In this document: piece after piece, positions 31,304 to 38,860 of the stretch
Layout: every line of letters starts with the position of its first letter
How positions within the stretch are numbered: position 1 is the first letter of the stretch
Assembly: GCF_023264895.1 (NCBI RefSeq)
Contig: NZ_JAHFUY010000030.1
Coordinates: 1-39,519, forward strand
Reading direction: 5' to 3'
Source: Herbiconiux sp.
GTDB taxonomy: Bacteria > Actinomycetota > Actinomycetes > Actinomycetales > Microbacteriaceae
DNA length: 39,519 nucleotides
Position numbers and translations under genes: made by a program
Notes under the pieces: model-generated
Databases searched by the model: none
What the model saw: the letters and a program-made list of their open reading frames with translations, nothing else
What the model was told of the DNA's origin: nothing

Positions 31304-33829
31304 CTATTTACCAGCCAGCGTGCGCACCAGCGCCACCGTCTCCTTCGCCGACATCGACGGGAGGTACGCTCGGCCGATCGCCGCACCGATCGCCGGGAGG
31401 CCGAGCGGATCCGGGTACGCCATGTGGATCGTCGAGTAGGTGGGGTTGAACTTGGCCTTGAACTTGAACAGCGACGAGAAGCCGTAGGCCGGCTCGAGCG
31501 TCTTGGCCAGGAAGTCGGCGAGCTCCGTCATCACGGTCGGCGCGGGCGCCTCCGAGCCCTTCGGCACGGGCGCGGTGGCGAGCGGGGCCCCCGAGAGCGA
31601 GAGCACCTCCACGCCGAGCTCCTTCATGTGCAGCGCGGAGGAGGCGATGAGGTACTCCATGACGCCGGGCATCGATCCGTCGCCCCGGCGCATGAAGTCG
31701 AGCGTGTAGCCCACGACGACACCGTCGCGGTACATCGGCAGCCAGCTCGTCACGGCGGCGATCCGGCCGTCGGCGTCGAGCGCGAGCATGAGCGCGACAT
31801 CCGGATCCTTGATCTCCTCGAGTGCGCCGAGCGTGAACCCCATCTCGGGCAGCTCCTTCTCCGAGACCCAGGCCTCCGAGATGGCGTTGATCTGCGAGAT
31901 CATCGACCGCGACAGCTCGTCGTAGGTCGTCCAGACCGTCGTCATGCCCTCGCGCACGCCCTTGTTGAGCGACGAGCGCACGTTCTGCCACGACTTGCCC
32001 GCCATCTCGAGCGTCTGCGGGTGCATGAGCGTCTCCTCGCCCACCGACATGTGCGACCAGCCCATCTCCTCGAAGAACGGCAGGTACTGCGAGTGCACGC
32101 TGTAGAACACGGGGATCCAGCTGTGGCTGTCGCAGAAGCGCGCGAAGTCGCGCACGGTCTGCCGCTCGTCGCCGGTGGCGCAGACGGGGTCGGACATCGT
32201 GATGGCGACGTCGTTGATCACGCGGTAGGCCACCGCCGCATCGCCGGCCTCGTTGAACCAGTACACGTTGCCGGGCCAGGTGGTCATCCAGCCGAGGGTG
32301 CCGCCGCCACCACGGCGGAGCAGGGCGCGGATGCGCTGGTGGTCGCCCACCTGCACGCGCTGCTCCATCGAGGCGATGAGCTGGAAGGCGGCGATCGTGA
32401 ACACGACCCAGAACAGCGGCCCCACCCAGTGGAAGACGAACAGCGCGGGGCTCGGCGGCGGGATGATGACGTCTCCGGTCACCCCCACCAGGGTGATGGG
32501 GAGGAACCGGCGCGGCACGTCGAAGACGACCTCGACCACCGTGGTGCCGGCGGGCGTCAGCGAGCTGAGGGTCAGGATGCTGGCCACGATATAGATGAGC
32601 GAGAGCACCGCGAAGGCCCCCGCCACGATCACGGCGAAGCGGATGAACGCCTCCCGCGGCGCCTTGAGCGCGAACCGGCGCCGGTTCACGAACAGCAGGA
32701 CGGCGACGGCCAGCGGCACGAGCACCGTGGAGCCGAGCCACACCGCGTACTCGCCGATGTCGATCGCCTGCAGCGCCGGCAGGTCGTCGGTGGTGGCCGT
32801 GTCGCCGAGCACGAAGCTGCCGACGAGGCCGAGGAACACCAGCGCGAGCGCGATCATGGCGAGGTTGGTGACGATGCCGAGCCAGAGCGCGAACCGGCGG
32901 CCCTTGCGGAGACCCCACGCGGCCACGAGCAGCAGGGCGAGCGGCACGAAGGTCTGCACGATCGGGCCTATGCCGCCGAGGGCGGAGAGCTTCTTGACGT
33001 CGTCGCAGACCTGGGAGGTGGCGGTGGAGCAGAGCGACGAGATGTCGGATGCGCTCGGGAAGATGTCGCCGTAGAAGCTCCCGGCGAGCCCGAACGCGCC
33101 GCTGCCGGACGGGTCGAGCCACGACACCAGCGGGCCGACCGCGGTGATGAGCACGATCGTGGCGATGAGCACGCGCACCTCGCCGAACGAGCTCTTCAGC
33201 CAGAGCATCCTCTGCCCGCGCCGACCCGAGAGCAGGTAGCCGATGACGAGCCCGGCGATGCCCGCGATCAGGCGGTAGACGGTGGAGGTGTCGCCCACGT
33301 AGAGGGCGAACATGATGAGGAAGCCGAACGCCACGAGCCGCACCCGGCGCCGCCAGAGCGGGCCCATCATGCCGCTCGCCACGAGCAGCGAGCCGATGAT
33401 GGGGGTGAGCGGGTCGACCGTGAGGTCGATGCTCGTGCCGTCGGCCCACCACTCGCCGGCGAGCGAGCCGAGCCACTGCAGCAGCACACCGAGCCCCACG
33501 CCCAGGATGCCGGTGGCGAAGAACGCGAGCACGAGGCGTCGCCGGCCGAGCAGCCGCTCCGCCACGCCGAGGAGCACGAGGGAGAAGACGACGCCGGCGA
33601 CGAGCTGGAACGGGTCCCAGGGGATGAACATCGCGGTGAGGATGGTCCACCAGTGGCCCGCATCGACCGTGGTCGTGACCCCGGCCGCCCAGGTCTTCTG
33701 CGTGATCTCGGAGGCGGGGCCGAAGAAGGTGCCGGCGGCGAGGGAGGTGGCGACGATGAGCACGGCGAAGCCGATGCTGAGCGGAACCGTCGCGAGGTAC
33801 CGCCCCACGAATGCGATGGTCTTCTGCAT
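31304..33829 (-). CDS. MprF-like protein (DUF2156 lysyltransferase-type domain)
   Basis: 841 residues from ATG 33829; AAGGGG lies ten bases upstream. N-terminal ~520 residues contain about 12 membrane segments, the first part rhomboid-like (HWWTILTAMFIPWDPFQLVAGVVFSLVLLG). The C-terminal ~300 residues are the GNAT-like DUF2156 domain of phosphatidylglycerol lysyltransferases: VYWFNEAGDAAVAYRVIN, FARFCDSHSWIPVFYSVHSQYL, GWSHMSVGEETLMHPQTLEM, SLFKFKAKFNPTYSTIHMAYPD. MprF enzymes transfer an aminoacyl group to phosphatidylglycerol and flip it, lowering surface charge and raising tolerance of cationic peptides. The amino acid used is unknown. It sits between the AraC gene and accE, divergent from accE. 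Confidence 0.85.
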   Translation of the reverse strand: MQKTIAFVGRYLATVPLSIGFAVLIVATSLAAGTFFGPASEITQKTWAAGVTTTVDAGHWWTILTAMFIPWDPFQLVAGVVFSLVLLGVAERLLGRRRLVLAFFATGILGVGLGVLLQWLGSLAGEWWADGTSIDLTVDPLTPIIGSLLVASGMMGPLWRRRVRLVAFGFLIMFALYVGDTSTVYRLIAGIAGLVIGYLLSGRRGQRMLWLKSSFGEVRVLIATIVLITAVGPLVSWLDPSGSGAFGLAGSFYGDIFPSASDISSLCSTATSQVCDDVKKLSALGGIGPIVQTFVPLALLLVAAWGLRKGRRFALWLGIVTNLAMIALALVFLGLVGSFVLGDTATTDDLPALQAIDIGEYAVWLGSTVLVPLAVAVLLFVNRRRFALKAPREAFIRFAVIVAGAFAVLSLIYIVASILTLSSLTPAGTTVVEVVFDVPRRFLPITLVGVTGDVIIPPPSPALFVFHWVGPLFWVVFTIAAFQLIASMEQRVQVGDHQRIRALLRRGGGGTLGWMTTWPGNVYWFNEAGDAAVAYRVINDVAITMSDPVCATGDERQTVRDFARFCDSHSWIPVFYSVHSQYLPFFEEMGWSHMSVGEETLMHPQTLEMAGKSWQNVRSSLNKGVREGMTTVWTTYDELSRSMISQINAISEAWVSEKELPEMGFTLGALEEIKDPDVALMLALDADGRIAAVTSWLPMYRDGVVVGYTLDFMRRGDGSMPGVMEYLIASSALHMKELGVEVLSLSGAPLATAPVPKGSEAPAPTVMTELADFLAKTLEPAYGFSSLFKFKAKFNPTYSTIHMAYPDPLGLPAIGAAIGRAYLPSMSAKETVALVRTLAGK

Positions 33830-33877
33830 GCCCGCGATTCCCCTTTGGTTGCTGGGTTCTAATGTAGCCTCGTCGAT
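33830..33877. promoter_or_regulatory. Overlapping divergent -10 elements, MprF-like gene / accE
   Basis: On the plus strand TAGCCT (33865-33870) is seven bases before the accE GTG. On the minus strand TACATT (33866-33861) lies about 31 bases before the ATG at 33829 with AAGGGG between. The two boxes share two base pairs, so the promoters probably exclude each other. Confidence 0.45.
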
Positions 33878-34105
33878 GTGAACGAATCGAACCTCCCGGA
33901 CACCCCCCTTCAGGTGGTGTCGTCCGGCATCACCGCCGAAGAGCTCGCCGCGGTGACCGCGGTTCTCGAGGCCGCGATCGAGGAGGAGCTCGACGAGCTC
34001 CACTCCGAGGTGATCATCGAGCCCTCGGCCTGGGAACGGAGCCAGCGGGCCCTTCGCAGCCCCCTGCATCCGGGACCAGGGGTCTGGCGCGCGTTCTCCG
34101 GCTGA
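33878..34105 (+). CDS. accE: Acyl-CoA carboxylase epsilon subunit
   Basis: 75 residues from GTG 33878. The pattern TPLQVVSSGITAEELAAVTAVL, an acidic middle (EEELDELHSE) and the C-terminal SAWERSQRALRSPLHPGPGVWRA is that of the small actinobacterial epsilon subunit, which stabilises the alpha-beta carboxylase complex. In most relatives it directly follows accD and precedes maf; here accD ends at 28648 and maf begins at 38861. No alpha subunit gene is in the window. Confidence 0.88.
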   Translation: MNESNLPDTPLQVVSSGITAEELAAVTAVLEAAIEEELDELHSEVIIEPSAWERSQRALRSPLHPGPGVWRAFSG

Positions 34106-34299
34106 TCCGCCGTCCGCCGACCGCCGTCAACCTGGACGCCGACTGGGTGATCTCTGTGCCGGGTCGCGAAAATGTCCTCCGAACAACCGACTGTGCACGC
34201 GCATCCGGGACCGCAGGATAGGTAGTGCTAGGTGCGTCTCTCCGGAGCTGCACTGCCGGATACGGGTCGACTAGGGTAAGCGGGCTCGTATTCCGGGGG
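34106..34299. other. Gene-free stretch after accE
   Basis: About 195 bp with no supported gene, ending at a strong terminator. Short open frames lack ribosome sites. A TAGGGT at 34272-34277 could be a -10, but the transcript would be little more than the terminator. Confidence 0.4.
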
Positions 34300-34336
34300 C
34301 GAGTCAGGGCGGCATTCGGGTTGCCGCCCTGACTCG
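34300..34336. terminator. Bidirectional intrinsic terminator
   Basis: CGAGTCAGGGCGGCA (34300-34314) and TGCCGCCCTGACTCG (34322-34336) pair perfectly over 15 bp with a 7-base loop, followed on the plus strand by a pyrimidine-rich ATATTCTCTTCTCC. It lies between the convergent accE and 34366-35391 genes and can serve both. Confidence 0.85.
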
Positions 34337-34365
34337 ATATTCTCTTCTCCGCCTCGGCGCCGGGC

Positions 34366-35391
34366 TCAGACCTCGTCGCCCTGGCGCGGCACCTCGAGCC
34401 AGAGATCGAGCTCCGGCTCCTCCTCCAGCCCTTCGCTCGCACGCGCCGGATCGGCGTCGCGGAGGCCCACGATGGTCACGGCCACCTCGTCGTCGTCGTG
34501 CGCCGTGCGCACCACCACCCGATCCGCCGTCGTGCCGCCGATCTCGCGCGCGATCACCGCGGTGACCCGGGAGTGGGCGGTGCAGTCGAGGTCGTCGATC
34601 CCCCCGTCGTCGAGCAGCGTGACCTCCACCCCTCGCCGCCTGGCGTCGCGCACCGCGTTCCGCACCCGGTCGTCGAGCAGCCGACGGCCCCGGATCTCGT
34701 CGCGCATCGCCGCCTCGAGGTGCAGGCACTCGCGCCGCTCGTCGGCCGTCAGCTCGCCGTCGGCCGTCACGATGCGCCGGAGCATGGGCGCCACCTCGGA
34801 GTCCATCTGGCCGAGCCGCAGGCGGCGCTCGAAGAACTCCGCCTCCTCCTGCGCCTGCCATTCCGCGGCCCGCTGCTCGGCGAGCTCGAGCAGGCGCGCA
34901 TCGCGCGAGGCCCGCACGATGGTGAGGGTCGTGGCGTGCGCGACCCCCACCCACACCGGCCCGCCGATGGCGCCGAGCGCGGGGAGCTGGAGCGGGTCGC
35001 CCGTCCAGACGAGCACCGCCACGACCATCACCCCGATGCCCGCCCAGGCGAACCACGGCCGCTGACGCACGGCCGTGATGGTCATGAGGGTGCCGACCGC
35101 CCCGACGATCCAGGTGGCGTAGCCATTCTCGTCGGCGGCGTCGAGCTGGCTGAGCACGAGGATGAGCCCGACGGCGGTGACCCCGATGTTGCCCGCGGCG
35201 ACCCCCATGGGCAGCCGGAGCGTGGGCCACGGCGCGAGGCTCAGCACGGTCGCTGCCGCGTAGAGCGCCATCGCGACGAGTGCGGGCACCGCCGAGTCCG
35301 GCATCCGGATCGTGTAGACGCCGAGCACCACGTGGAAGGCGGAGAAGGCGGCGGCGAGGCCGACGAGCAGGTGCCGCGGGAGCGAGATCAT
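34366..35391 (-). CDS. Membrane protein of two-component operon, possible degenerate sensor
   Basis: 341 residues, ATG 35391 overlapping the kinase stop (ATGA). Residues ~5-170 hold about six membrane segments (LLVGLAAAFSAFHVVLGVYTI, PALVAMALYAAATVLSLAPW, GNIGVTAVGLILVL, FAWAGIGVMVVAVLVW). A charged helix follows (ELAEQRAAEWQAQEEAEFFERRLRLGQ), then a cytoplasmic domain with an acidic end (EGLEEEPELDLWLEVPRQG). The layout mirrors the neighbouring kinase, but I see no phospho-acceptor His region nor an N/G1 ATP box, so it may be a non-catalytic partner or modulator. No named family recognised. Confidence 0.75.
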   Translation of the reverse strand: MISLPRHLLVGLAAAFSAFHVVLGVYTIRMPDSAVPALVAMALYAAATVLSLAPWPTLRLPMGVAAGNIGVTAVGLILVLSQLDAADENGYATWIVGAVGTLMTITAVRQRPWFAWAGIGVMVVAVLVWTGDPLQLPALGAIGGPVWVGVAHATTLTIVRASRDARLLELAEQRAAEWQAQEEAEFFERRLRLGQMDSEVAPMLRRIVTADGELTADERRECLHLEAAMRDEIRGRRLLDDRVRNAVRDARRRGVEVTLLDDGGIDDLDCTAHSRVTAVIAREIGGTTADRVVVRTAHDDDEVAVTIVGLRDADPARASEGLEEEPELDLWLEVPRQGDEV

Positions 35392-36623
35392 GCGAACGCC
35401 TCCTGCTGCCGGCCCGCGTGCCACTCGATGATCACCGAGGTGCCGGACCCCGGGACGGAGCGCACCTGCACCGAGCCGCCGATCGAGTTCACGCGCTCGC
35501 GGATCGAGATGCGCATGCCGAGGCGGTCGGCGGGGACCGCGTCGGGGTCGAATCCGGATCCCGTGTCCGACACCACCAGGGTGAAGCCCTCCCGGGCGTC
35601 ACCGAGCAGGGAGATGTGGCGGGCGACCGGCCGGCCCTCCGCATCCGTGCTGCCGGCGTGCTGGATGCTGTTGACGATGGCCTGCACGACCGCCGAGTAG
35701 ACGCCCTCGAGCACCCGCGCCGGCAGGGTGCCCTCGAACGAGCCCGCGACCGCGAAGCCCACGTCGGCGGCGAGGGCCTCGGCGAGCGCCCGACAGCGCT
35801 CGACGAGCACGGTGCGGGGCAGGTCGGGAGAGGCCTCGGTCTCGGCGTCGGCGCTCTGCAGCGCCACCAGCGCTCGCTCGGCCATCTGCACGGCGATGCG
35901 GCGATCCTCGGGCGTGGTGCTGCGGGCGGCCGCGAGCAGGGAGGAGAGCACGCGATCGTGGATGACGGTGTCGACCCTCGTGCGCTCCTGCTCGGTGGCG
36001 GCCCGCTTGGCCGCAGCCGCGTACCGTGCCACGGCGGTGGCCTGCGCCTGGTCGACCCGCGAGGCGGCCTGCCGGAGCGAGGCGATCACGATCACGAGGA
36101 ACGAGCCGAGGAGGAGCGTGTAGGTGGCGTCGAGCAGGGCGAGCGGGACGGAGGCTCCACCCCCGGCGGGCAGGATGCGCAGGACCGTGTAGACGATCGG
36201 CACGAGCACCGTGTAGACGCCCGCCCAGGTCGGCGTGAACGAGATGGCGGCCGCGCCGACCGACACGATGACGACGTACCAGAGCCAGGGCTGGGTGCCG
36301 AGGGCCGCCTCAGGACTCCGCACGGCGAACGGCCAGAGGGCGAGCGCCAGCACGAACACGCACGCCACGACGGCCATCGACACCCGCACGCCGCGGCCGA
36401 GGAACGAGCACACGCACGCGACCACGAGGCTGCCGAACAGGGCGATCAGGATCCCGACGGCCCAGTCGGGCTTGAGCGTGTCGATGGAGTCGCGCAGCAC
36501 CGGCAGGGAGAGCAGGGCGAAGCCGAGCCCGAAGATGCCCACCAGGCGGGCGAGCGCTCGGTCGATCTTGGCGCGGCTGAGGGGCACCACCCCGCGGGCG
36601 GAGAGGCCGCTGCTAGTGGACAT
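35388..36623 (-). CDS. Sensor histidine kinase, NarL/DesK type
   Basis: 411 residues, ATG 36623, overlapping the response-regulator gene by 11 bp. Five to six membrane segments (25-180), a linker helix, then the dimerisation helix with ERTRVDTVIHDRVLSSLL (phospho-acceptor His222 followed by Asp, as in HisKA_3). The HATPase domain has an N box AIVNSIQHAG (Asn318), G1 VVSDTGSGFDP (Asp353) and LGMRISIRERVNSIGGSV. It phosphorylates the regulator encoded just upstream. The membrane-embedded sensor without a large outer domain suggests it senses an envelope or membrane cue (inference). Confidence 0.9.
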   Translation of the reverse strand: MSTSSGLSARGVVPLSRAKIDRALARLVGIFGLGFALLSLPVLRDSIDTLKPDWAVGILIALFGSLVVACVCSFLGRGVRVSMAVVACVFVLALALWPFAVRSPEAALGTQPWLWYVVIVSVGAAAISFTPTWAGVYTVLVPIVYTVLRILPAGGGASVPLALLDATYTLLLGSFLVIVIASLRQAASRVDQAQATAVARYAAAAKRAATEQERTRVDTVIHDRVLSSLLAAARSTTPEDRRIAVQMAERALVALQSADAETEASPDLPRTVLVERCRALAEALAADVGFAVAGSFEGTLPARVLEGVYSAVVQAIVNSIQHAGSTDAEGRPVARHISLLGDAREGFTLVVSDTGSGFDPDAVPADRLGMRISIRERVNSIGGSVQVRSVPGSGTSVIIEWHAGRQQEAFA

Positions 36624-37317
36624 GCCCGTTGTCGTCGAAGGCGAGGATGCCGTCCTCCACGGCCCGGCGAAGGAGCTCCACCTTGCTGCGGGCGGGGCGG
36701 CCGACCTCCACGTACTTCGCGCGGATGCGGTCGAGGTACTCCTTGGCGGTCGACACCTTGATGTTGAGCTTGAGCGCCACCTGCGAGAGCGGCAGGCCCG
36801 AGGCGTAGAGGTGCAGCACGTCGCGCTCGCGCTGGGCGAGCTGGGCCTTGCCGAACTCGCGGTCGGCGTCGATGGCGCTCGCCCACTCCAGGTTGTTGAG
36901 CACGTCGCCGCGCGCCACGGCGGCGATTGCCGCGATCACGGCGCTCGTGGCGGCCGACTTCGGGATGACGCCCGCGGCGCCCGCGGCGAGGGCCTCGCGC
37001 ACGAGCCCCACGCGGTCGGCGATGCTGTGCACGAGCACGGCGGCCCCCATGGAACGGGCGTGCTGCACGTTCTCGGTCACCGTGAAGCCGTCGCCGAGGC
37101 TGAGGTCGAGCACCACGACATCGCACCGGATGCCGGCGAGCGCCACCCAGAGCTCGCTCACCGAGGCGCTGGCGGCCACCACCTCGAAGCCCGCCTCCTG
37201 GCAGGCGGCGCGGACGCCGAGGCGCACCGACTCGTGGTCGTCGACGATCGCCACGCGCACCGGGGAGGGGGTGGCGTCGGGGGCGCGGTCGTCAGCGCGG
37301 TCGGGGTTCGGGTCCAC
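36613..37317 (-). CDS. Response regulator, NarL/LuxR type
   Basis: 234 residues, GTG 37317. Receiver domain 20-135: VAIVDDHESVRLGV (acidic pair 26-27), phospho-acceptor Asp71 in VVLDLSLGDG, Ser in VHSIADR and Lys in VIPKSAAT. The C-terminal LuxR-type helix-turn-helix is LAQRERDVLHLYASGLPLSQVALKLNIKVSTAKEYLDRIRAKY; the usual T-V-K of the recognition helix reads S-T-A-K-E-Y here, slightly divergent. First gene of the operon RR-kinase-membrane protein. Targets unknown; flanking MprF-like and envelope genes make a cell-envelope role plausible. Confidence 0.92.
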   Translation of the reverse strand: MDPNPDRADDRAPDATPSPVRVAIVDDHESVRLGVRAACQEAGFEVVAASASVSELWVALAGIRCDVVVLDLSLGDGFTVTENVQHARSMGAAVLVHSIADRVGLVREALAAGAAGVIPKSAATSAVIAAIAAVARGDVLNNLEWASAIDADREFGKAQLAQRERDVLHLYASGLPLSQVALKLNIKVSTAKEYLDRIRAKYVEVGRPARSKVELLRRAVEDGILAFDDNGHVH

Positions 37318-37353
37318 CGCCCCATCCTACGGGTGGAGGTGTCGGCGGGTCAG
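37318..37353 (-). promoter_or_regulatory. Probable leaderless promoter of the two-component operon
   Basis: Minus strand: CTGACC (37353-37348), 18-bp spacer, TAGGAT (37329-37324), six bases, GTG 37317. The -35 overlaps the stop of the methyltransferase gene. Confidence 0.5.
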
Positions 37354-38819
37354 GCCCGCACGAGCACGCCGACGGTCTCCACGTGGTGGGTGTGCGGGAA
37401 GAGGTCGTAGGCGCGGGCGGCGTCGAGCTCGTAGCCGGACTCGCGGAAGAGGGCGACGTCGCGGGCGAACGCCACCGGATCGCAGGCCACGTAGGCCACC
37501 TGCGCCACGCCGAGCCGCGTGAGCGAGCCGACGACCTGCTTGCCCGCACCGGAGCGAGGCGGGTCGATCACCATCGTGGCGGCCTCGAGCCGGCGGCGCT
37601 CCTCGGCGGAGGCCTGCTTCTCGAGATCTGTGAGGTAGCGGTCGACCCGGGCCGTGACGGCCCCGGCGCCGATCCACTCGGCGAGGTTGTCGCCTGCGTG
37701 ATCGGTGGCCGTCTCGTCGCTCTCGACGCTCGTGATGCGGGTGGCGGGGCCGAACTCGTCGGCCATAGCCGCGGCGAGGAGGCCGACGCCGCCGTAGAGG
37801 TCGTGGTTGGCCGCGCGCGGATCGAAGAGGTCGTGCCGGGTGAGGGAGCGCACGGCGTCGGAGAGGGTGGCCGCGGCGTCGCGGTGCACCTGCCAGAAGC
37901 CGTTCTCGGCGAGGCGGAACTCGCGGTCGCCGACCCGCTCCACGATCGTGGCGGGGCGGTCGGCCCGGGCGGAGGAGGAGTCGGGGAGGCGGCGGTCTGT
38001 GCCGCCGGTTCCGCTGGTCTTGCCTGCGGCACCGCGGCCGCGGCCCTTCTGCCCCCTGGCTCCGCCCCGGCCGCTGCCGTTGCCGCGACCGCCTGCGCCG
38101 CCGCCGGTCTTCGACTGCTCCTCGGCCACGAGCGACACGCGCACCTCGCCCTCGGAGGTCTCGACGAACTCGACCGCCGCGGCACCCTGGCGGTCGTGGC
38201 GCAGCGCCTCGGCCACCTGCAGAGCCTCGGCCTCGATGGCCTCGGTGGCGAGCGGGAGCGACTCGATCGGCACGACGGTGTGGCTGCGCGCGGCGTAGGG
38301 GCCGATGCGGCCGCCGGGGCCGATGTGCAGGCGCATGCGGGTGCGCCAGCGGGTGCCGGGGGCGCGGTCCGCCGGCGTGCCCGTTCCTGACTGCGCGGTG
38401 GCTCCGGCCTGCTCGGCGGCACCTTCGGCATCCGCTCCAATCGCCTCCACCTCGATCCGGCGGTCGACGCCGCCGAACCGGCGGAGCGCATCCTGGAGCA
38501 CGTCGGCCTTGAGCTCGCGCTGGCGGGGCAGCGAGATGTGCCCGAACTCGGCACCGCCCGCCCGCTGCTCGGGAGCCCGGTCGAGGGCCGCCTCGGGCCA
38601 GACGTGCGGCACGCGATCGGCGGAGGCCTCGACGACCTCGACGGTGTCGGCGCGCCAGAACGACGACTTGGAGTCGTCGGCGATGCGGGCCAGCACGCGC
38701 TCGCCCGGAATGGCGTCGGCCACGAACACCACGCGGCCCTCGAGTCGCGCCACGGCCACGCCGCCGTGGGCTACATTGTCGATGTTCAGCTCGACGAGGT
38801 CGTTCCGGTTCTCAGGCAT
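37350..38819 (-). CDS. TrmA/RlmD-family RNA m5U methyltransferase-like protein
   Basis: 489 residues, ATG 38819. TRAM domain at 8-48 (LVELNIDNVAHGGVAVARLEG), then the class I methyltransferase part: DLYGGVGLLAAAMADEFG (340-357, SAM site), VIDPPRSGAG (418-426), catalytic Cys446 in YVACDPVAFARD and Glu481 in FPHTHHVETV. Family members methylate C5 of a uridine in tRNA or rRNA through a covalent Cys adduct. Odd: Cys446 is the only cysteine, so the iron-sulfur cluster of classical RumA/RlmD is absent. A Gly/Arg-rich insertion at 238-273 (RGNGSGRGGARGQKGRGRG) interrupts the domain between the TRAM and SAM parts. The RNA target is unknown. Confidence 0.88.
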   Translation of the reverse strand: MPENRNDLVELNIDNVAHGGVAVARLEGRVVFVADAIPGERVLARIADDSKSSFWRADTVEVVEASADRVPHVWPEAALDRAPEQRAGGAEFGHISLPRQRELKADVLQDALRRFGGVDRRIEVEAIGADAEGAAEQAGATAQSGTGTPADRAPGTRWRTRMRLHIGPGGRIGPYAARSHTVVPIESLPLATEAIEAEALQVAEALRHDRQGAAAVEFVETSEGEVRVSLVAEEQSKTGGGAGGRGNGSGRGGARGQKGRGRGAAGKTSGTGGTDRRLPDSSSARADRPATIVERVGDREFRLAENGFWQVHRDAAATLSDAVRSLTRHDLFDPRAANHDLYGGVGLLAAAMADEFGPATRITSVESDETATDHAGDNLAEWIGAGAVTARVDRYLTDLEKQASAEERRRLEAATMVIDPPRSGAGKQVVGSLTRLGVAQVAYVACDPVAFARDVALFRESGYELDAARAYDLFPHTHHVETVGVLVRA

Positions 38820-38860
38820 CCTCCGAGCATCCCACACCCCGCTCCACGAAGGCCGACACC

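Noticed and set aside
30377-33862. 1161-codon open frame on the plus strand
   Set aside because: It runs across the AraC gene in another frame, repeat element E and antisense to the MprF-like gene; its translation is Arg/Glu/His-rich low complexity typical of high-GC shadow frames.
34106-34340. Small RNA ending at the 34300-34336 terminator
   Set aside because: No convincing promoter at useful distance; the hairpin is explained as terminator for the two convergent genes.
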